Of a stretch of DNA of 8,668 nt, positions 5,981-8,668 are shown piece after piece. Location of the stretch: assembly GCA_017998475.1 (NCBI GenBank), contig JAGODA010000129.1, positions 1 to 8,668 on the forward strand, given 5' to 3'. Every line of letters starts with the position of its first letter. Positions within the stretch are counted from its first letter, which is position 1. The stretch comes from Spirochaetota bacterium. GTDB taxonomy: Bacteria > Spirochaetota > UBA4802 > UBA5368. A program made the translations under genes and the position numbers. Below the pieces are notes generated by a model, which saw only the letters and a list, made by a program, of their open reading frames with translations, was not told the DNA's origin and ran no database searches.

Positions 5981-7756
5981 CTACTTGTCGACCACCTTGA
6001 TGGAGAGTTCCCTCAGCTGGGCCGGCGATACGGGAGACGGCGCGTCGCTCATCATGCACTGGCCCTTCTGTGTCTTGGGAAACGGGATGACATCGCGTAT
6101 TGAACTGCGCCTGAGGAGCAGCATTATTATTCTGTCGAGACCGAGCGCTATCCCGCCGTGGGGCGGAGCTCCATACTTAAGGGCTTCGAGCAGGAATGAG
6201 AACTTTATTTTCGCTTCCTCCTCGGAGATACCGAGCACACCGAACATTTTTTTCTGTACATCAGTATTATGTATACGTATCGACCCGCCGCCGATCTCGA
6301 CACCGTTAAGAACGATATCGTATGCCTGCGCCTTGACCTCGTTTACCGTTTCCGGGGTGAGGCTGTCAATAAGGCCTATGTGTTCCGCTTTGGGCGCCGT
6401 GAACATGTGGTGTTTGGCGTAATATCTGCGCTCTTCATCATCGTACTCGAGCAGGGGAAAATCGAGCACCCACAGGAAGTTGAACCTGTTTTCGTCGATC
6501 AGGTTGAGGTCTCTTCCTATTTTAAGCCTCAGGTTCGCAAGGGTATCGTTGACGACGTTTTCCCTGTCGGAAGCGAAAAATACCAGCACACTTCCTTTCA
6601 ATCCGAGCTTTGCTGAAAGCTCCGCTCGTTCCGTTTCGCTTATAAATTTTGAGATACCGCCCTCAAATGCCCCGTCGCGATACCTGAAATATGGCAGGCC
6701 TTTCGCGCGGAAGGTTTTTACGTATTCAGTATAGTCGTCTATCATCTTGCGCGATATAGATCCTTCGTCCTGAACCGGCAGACATTTAATTATGCCGCCC
6801 GACGCTAGGGCCGCGCTGAATACATTGAATGATGAATTTTTCAATATATCGCCGCAATCGGCGAGCTCGAGTCCAAAACGGGTGTCCGGGGCGTCCTTCC
6901 CATACCGCGCCATCGCCTCATCGTAGCTCATGCGCGGGAAAGGCAGCTCCACCGCCTGACCGATGGTTTCTTTCACTATCGCCGCTACGAGACCCTCGAT
7001 AATCTGTATCACCGTTTCACGGGTAACGAAAGACAGCTCCATGTCCACCTGGGTGAATTCAGGCTGACGGTCGTTCCTGAGATCCTCGTCTCGGAAGCAC
7101 TTGACCACCTGGAAATACCTGTCGAAGCCTGAAACCATGAGTATCTGCTTGAAGAGCTGAGGCGACTGCGGAAGGGCGTAGAACATACCCCTGTTGATGC
7201 GGCTCGGGACAAGGAAATCCCTGGCTCCCTCCGGTGTCGACTTGTTGAGTATGGGGGTTTCAATCTCGATAAAACGGTTATCCGTCAGAAAGCTCCGAAT
7301 GACCTGGGTCGCGCGATGCCGCGCGAGTATGGTTTCGCGCATCTCTTCGCGCCTGAGATCGAGGTAGCGATACTGGAGCCTTAGCTCCTCGTTTATGGAA
7401 TTCCGCGTATCGAGCGGGAAAGGAGGCGTCAATGACGGGTTGAGCACCTCTATGATATCCGCCTCGACCTCGAGGGTCCCGGTCTTCAGCGCGGGATTCA
7501 CCGTTTCAGCCGAACGGCGCCGTACGGTCCCCTCCACCCTGAGGCAGAACTCATTACGGACCGAATCCGCTACGGACGCGACGTCGGGATTCTTCGACGA
7601 GTCCACGACTACCTGAACGATACCGGACACGTCCCTCAATTCTATGAAAATGATCCCGCCCAGGTCTCTCATCTTGTCGACCCAGCCGCCGAGCTGTACG
7701 CGTGCGCCGGCCTGTGAGTCGTTAACTTCGCCGCAATACGTTCTTTGTGTGAACAT
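5981..7756 (-). CDS. aspS: Aspartyl-tRNA synthetase, bacterial type
   Basis: This cytoplasmic class II synthetase charges tRNA(Asp) with aspartate. Domains in order: an OB-fold anticodon-binding domain (about 1-105, with GWVDKMRDLGG then FIELRD); the catalytic core with motif 1 (around RFIEIETPILNKSTPEGARDFLVPS, 161-185) and motif 2 (FRDEDLRNDRQPEFTQVD, 221-238); the bacterial GAD insertion (about 295-410); then motif 3 (GIALGLDRIIMLLL, 535-548) and the standard ending FPKTQKGQCMMSDAP. The length of 591 residues is the usual bacterial one and the active-site motifs are intact. Leu32 and Glu84 lie where non-discriminating Pseudomonas AspRS has His and Gly, so the enzyme more likely charges only tRNA(Asp); this is an alignment by eye. 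The ATG at 7756 has AAGGA (7763-7767) six bases upstream. It appears to be the first gene of the unit with phoH, pgpH and ybeY. Confidence 0.97.
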   Translation of the reverse strand: MFTQRTYCGEVNDSQAGARVQLGGWVDKMRDLGGIIFIELRDVSGIVQVVVDSSKNPDVASVADSVRNEFCLRVEGTVRRRSAETVNPALKTGTLEVEADIIEVLNPSLTPPFPLDTRNSINEELRLQYRYLDLRREEMRETILARHRATQVIRSFLTDNRFIEIETPILNKSTPEGARDFLVPSRINRGMFYALPQSPQLFKQILMVSGFDRYFQVVKCFRDEDLRNDRQPEFTQVDMELSFVTRETVIQIIEGLVAAIVKETIGQAVELPFPRMSYDEAMARYGKDAPDTRFGLELADCGDILKNSSFNVFSAALASGGIIKCLPVQDEGSISRKMIDDYTEYVKTFRAKGLPYFRYRDGAFEGGISKFISETERAELSAKLGLKGSVLVFFASDRENVVNDTLANLRLKIGRDLNLIDENRFNFLWVLDFPLLEYDDEERRYYAKHHMFTAPKAEHIGLIDSLTPETVNEVKAQAYDIVLNGVEIGGGSIRIHNTDVQKKMFGVLGISEEEAKIKFSFLLEALKYGAPPHGGIALGLDRIIMLLLRRSSIRDVIPFPKTQKGQCMMSDAPSPVSPAQLRELSIKVVDK

Positions 7757-7762
7757 CTCGTA

Positions 7763-7767
7763 TCCTT
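7763..7767 (-). promoter_or_regulatory. aspS: Shine-Dalgarno site of aspS
   Basis: The minus strand reads TAAGGATACGAG directly before the ATG. AAGGA is six bases from the start codon, the clearest ribosome-binding site of the minus-strand unit, and it fixes the aspS start at 7756. Confidence 0.75.
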
Positions 7768-7801
7768 ACAAAGGCATGATGAACGTGAAATCAAACGTAA
7801 T

Positions 7802-7831
7802 TACATAGTTTTCGGGCATATCTTTTGTCAA
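7802..7831 (-). promoter_or_regulatory. Candidate sigma-70 promoter of the aspS-phoH-pgpH-ybeY unit
   Basis: The minus strand has a perfect -35 hexamer TTGACA (7831-7826). An 18-base spacer separates it from TATGTA (7807-7802); the overlapping TGTAAT (7805-7800) matches the -10 consensus better, but with a 20-base spacer. The start of transcription would fall near 7795, leaving a leader of about 40 bases before aspS. The perfect palindrome GTAATTAC (7797-7804) overlaps the -10 region. The gap 7757-7859 holds no recognisable intrinsic terminator for the preceding gene, so read-through from it is also possible. Confidence 0.5.
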
Positions 7832-7859
7832 GCTGAAAAAGAAACTACACCAAAGCTGT

Positions 7860-8668
7860 TCATTCGAACATTTTTTTCCTGACCATCTCGTGGAAACCGC
7901 GTATCGAGGCCGACTCCGGTTTGAAATTCAGGGCACAGGCGGAGTCTTCCACCGCTTTCGCTAAATCACCCAGTTCGTACCAGGCGAGCGCCCTGCCGTA
8001 ATATGATTCCGACTGGTACGGATTGATCGATACGGACAGCGTGAAATCGTCTATCGCCATGCCGCATTCGCCGGTCAACCTTCTGCATAAGCCCCTGTTG
8101 TTGAATGCCCTGAAATTCCCGGGGTCAAACGCCACGGCCCTGGTGAAATCCTCGATGGCTTTCCCATAGTCCGCCTGGGCAAGGTACGCCATTCCCCGGT
8201 GATTGTGGATTATGGACCGTACGCTGTCGGAATTCCCTGATTCGAGAAGGCGCGAATAGAGCTCGACCGCTACCGCATAGCGCCCTTCGTTGTGCGCTGT
8301 TATTGCTTTCAGGAGTATGTTGTCGATGGTGTCTTCCGGCATGGATTCAGAAGGCGGGGGCCCTCCGTCCGGATCGACCGAAGGCGCGTCTTGCTCACGG
8401 TCTGACACGGTGGAGGCTATCCCCGTCCTGTCGTACAATACGTCTCTTCTTTTACGCAATTCATTCTTCATGGAACGCTGGTAATCGCGTACCTCCTGGA
8501 AAATGATGTCGGCCAGTGTGAGGTTTGCGTTCAGCGCCGCGAGCTTACGTTTAAGCGGAAGGTCGAAAGGTGTGAATTCCGCCTTGTACACGAGCTCATG
8601 CTCCACCTCGGACCACGCGTCCTGCAGGATTGTCGAAAGCTGAATTTCACAGCAGGATATCTTCTCAT
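7860..8668 (-). CDS. RelA/SpoT-synthetase-like protein with C-terminal TPR repeats (5' end beyond right edge)
   Basis: The last 268 codons are visible; the frame stays open to the edge, so the start lies outside. The first visible residues, about 1-28 (CEIQLSTILQDAWSEVEHELVYK), match the end of the RelA/SpoT nucleotidyltransferase domain, usually written EIQxRTxxQxAWxExEHxxxYK. A predicted helical segment follows (about 30-75, LKRKLAALNANLTLADIIFQEVRDYQ), then a Pro/Ser/Asp-rich linker (about 85-112). Four TPR-like repeats fill the rest (starting near 113, 152, 184 and 218; for example FNNRGLCRRLTGECGMAIDDFTLSVSINP). This domain in other proteins makes (p)ppGpp or, in toxSAS toxins, pyrophosphorylates tRNA or nucleotides. 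The active-site Glu of EIQ is kept, but the following Arg is Ser. No HD hydrolase is visible in this part. GTG 8606 is unlikely to be the start because the signature continues upstream of it and no ribosome-binding site precedes it. The domain call is good; activity and substrate are unknown. Confidence 0.8.
   Translation of the reverse strand, partial: EKISCCEIQLSTILQDAWSEVEHELVYKAEFTPFDLPLKRKLAALNANLTLADIIFQEVRDYQRSMKNELRKRRDVLYDRTGIASTVSDREQDAPSVDPDGGPPPSESMPEDTIDNILLKAITAHNEGRYAVAVELYSRLLESGNSDSVRSIIHNHRGMAYLAQADYGKAIEDFTRAVAFDPGNFRAFNNRGLCRRLTGECGMAIDDFTLSVSINPYQSESYYGRALAWYELGDLAKAVEDSACALNFKPESASIRGFHEMVRKKMFE

Larger units (their letters stand above)
2210..7756 (-). other. Probable operon aspS-phoH-pgpH-ybeY
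   Basis: Four genes on the same strand are separated by 3 bases (aspS/phoH), 35 bases (phoH/pgpH) and an overlap of up to 56 bases (pgpH/ybeY). A promoter candidate stands before the first gene, and no hairpin-plus-T-run terminator was seen inside. The last three form a conserved cluster. Addition of aspS at the head ties tRNA charging to RNA metabolism and c-di-AMP turnover. Co-transcription is inferred from spacing only. Confidence 0.6.

Noticed and set aside
7829..7859. Possible terminator after the RelA/SpoT-TPR gene
   Set aside because: The repeated AGCTG segments are in direct orientation, so no real stem forms before the T-rich stretch.
8604..8606. GTG at 8606 as the start of a TPR-only protein
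   Set aside because: The frame is open upstream to the window edge and encodes the conserved RelA/SpoT strand, and no ribosome-binding site precedes the GTG.
1..8668. Mobile elements, CRISPR arrays, tRNA or rRNA genes, riboswitches
   Set aside because: Coding sequence covers almost everything; the gaps are short and none shows cloverleaf, spacer-repeat or terminal-repeat structure.

Overview
The window is ordinary, densely packed bacterial chromosome, with no sign of phage, insertion sequence, CRISPR array, tRNA or rRNA. Base composition is moderately GC-rich by eye (not computed), and all genes share the same style of codon use. The order phoH - pgpH - ybeY is widely conserved (for example in Bacillus), so it does not fix the phylum. 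A spirochaete or another deep-branching lineage is possible, but that is only an impression.

Layout. At 1-318 (minus) is the N-terminal third of tilS, the tRNA(Ile) lysidine synthetase, cut by the window edge. A 177-base divergent intergenic region (319-495) separates it from a PgcA/PGM2-type phosphohexomutase at 496-2247 (plus). The rest of the window is on the minus strand. Read in transcription order it holds a RelA/SpoT-synthetase-like protein with C-terminal TPR repeats (8668-7860, 5' end outside the window), a 103-base gap with a likely promoter, then aspS (7756-5981), phoH (5977-4991), pgpH (4955-2682) and ybeY (2737-2210). These last four look like one transcription unit: gaps are 3 and 35 bases, then an overlap of up to 56 bases. 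The end of ybeY overlaps the end of the mutase gene tail to tail by 38 bases.

How the genes work together. Most products concern translation and RNA: TilS (tRNA anticodon modification), AspRS (tRNA charging), YbeY (rRNA processing) and PhoH (RNA-linked ATPase). Two concern nucleotide second messengers. PgpH hydrolyses c-di-AMP and, in Listeria, is inhibited by (p)ppGpp. The TPR-tailed RelA/SpoT-like protein may make (p)ppGpp or use the same fold to pyrophosphorylate another substrate.

The item most worth following up is the RelA/SpoT-TPR gene at the right edge. The first in-frame start codon visible there (GTG at 8606) hides its nature, because the synthetase signature lies around and upstream of that codon and the reading frame stays open to the edge. 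Secondary curiosities are the two-frame use of a 21-base repeat at the pgpH/ybeY junction, a DEGQ Walker B variant in PhoH, and the changed arginine in the synthetase signature.
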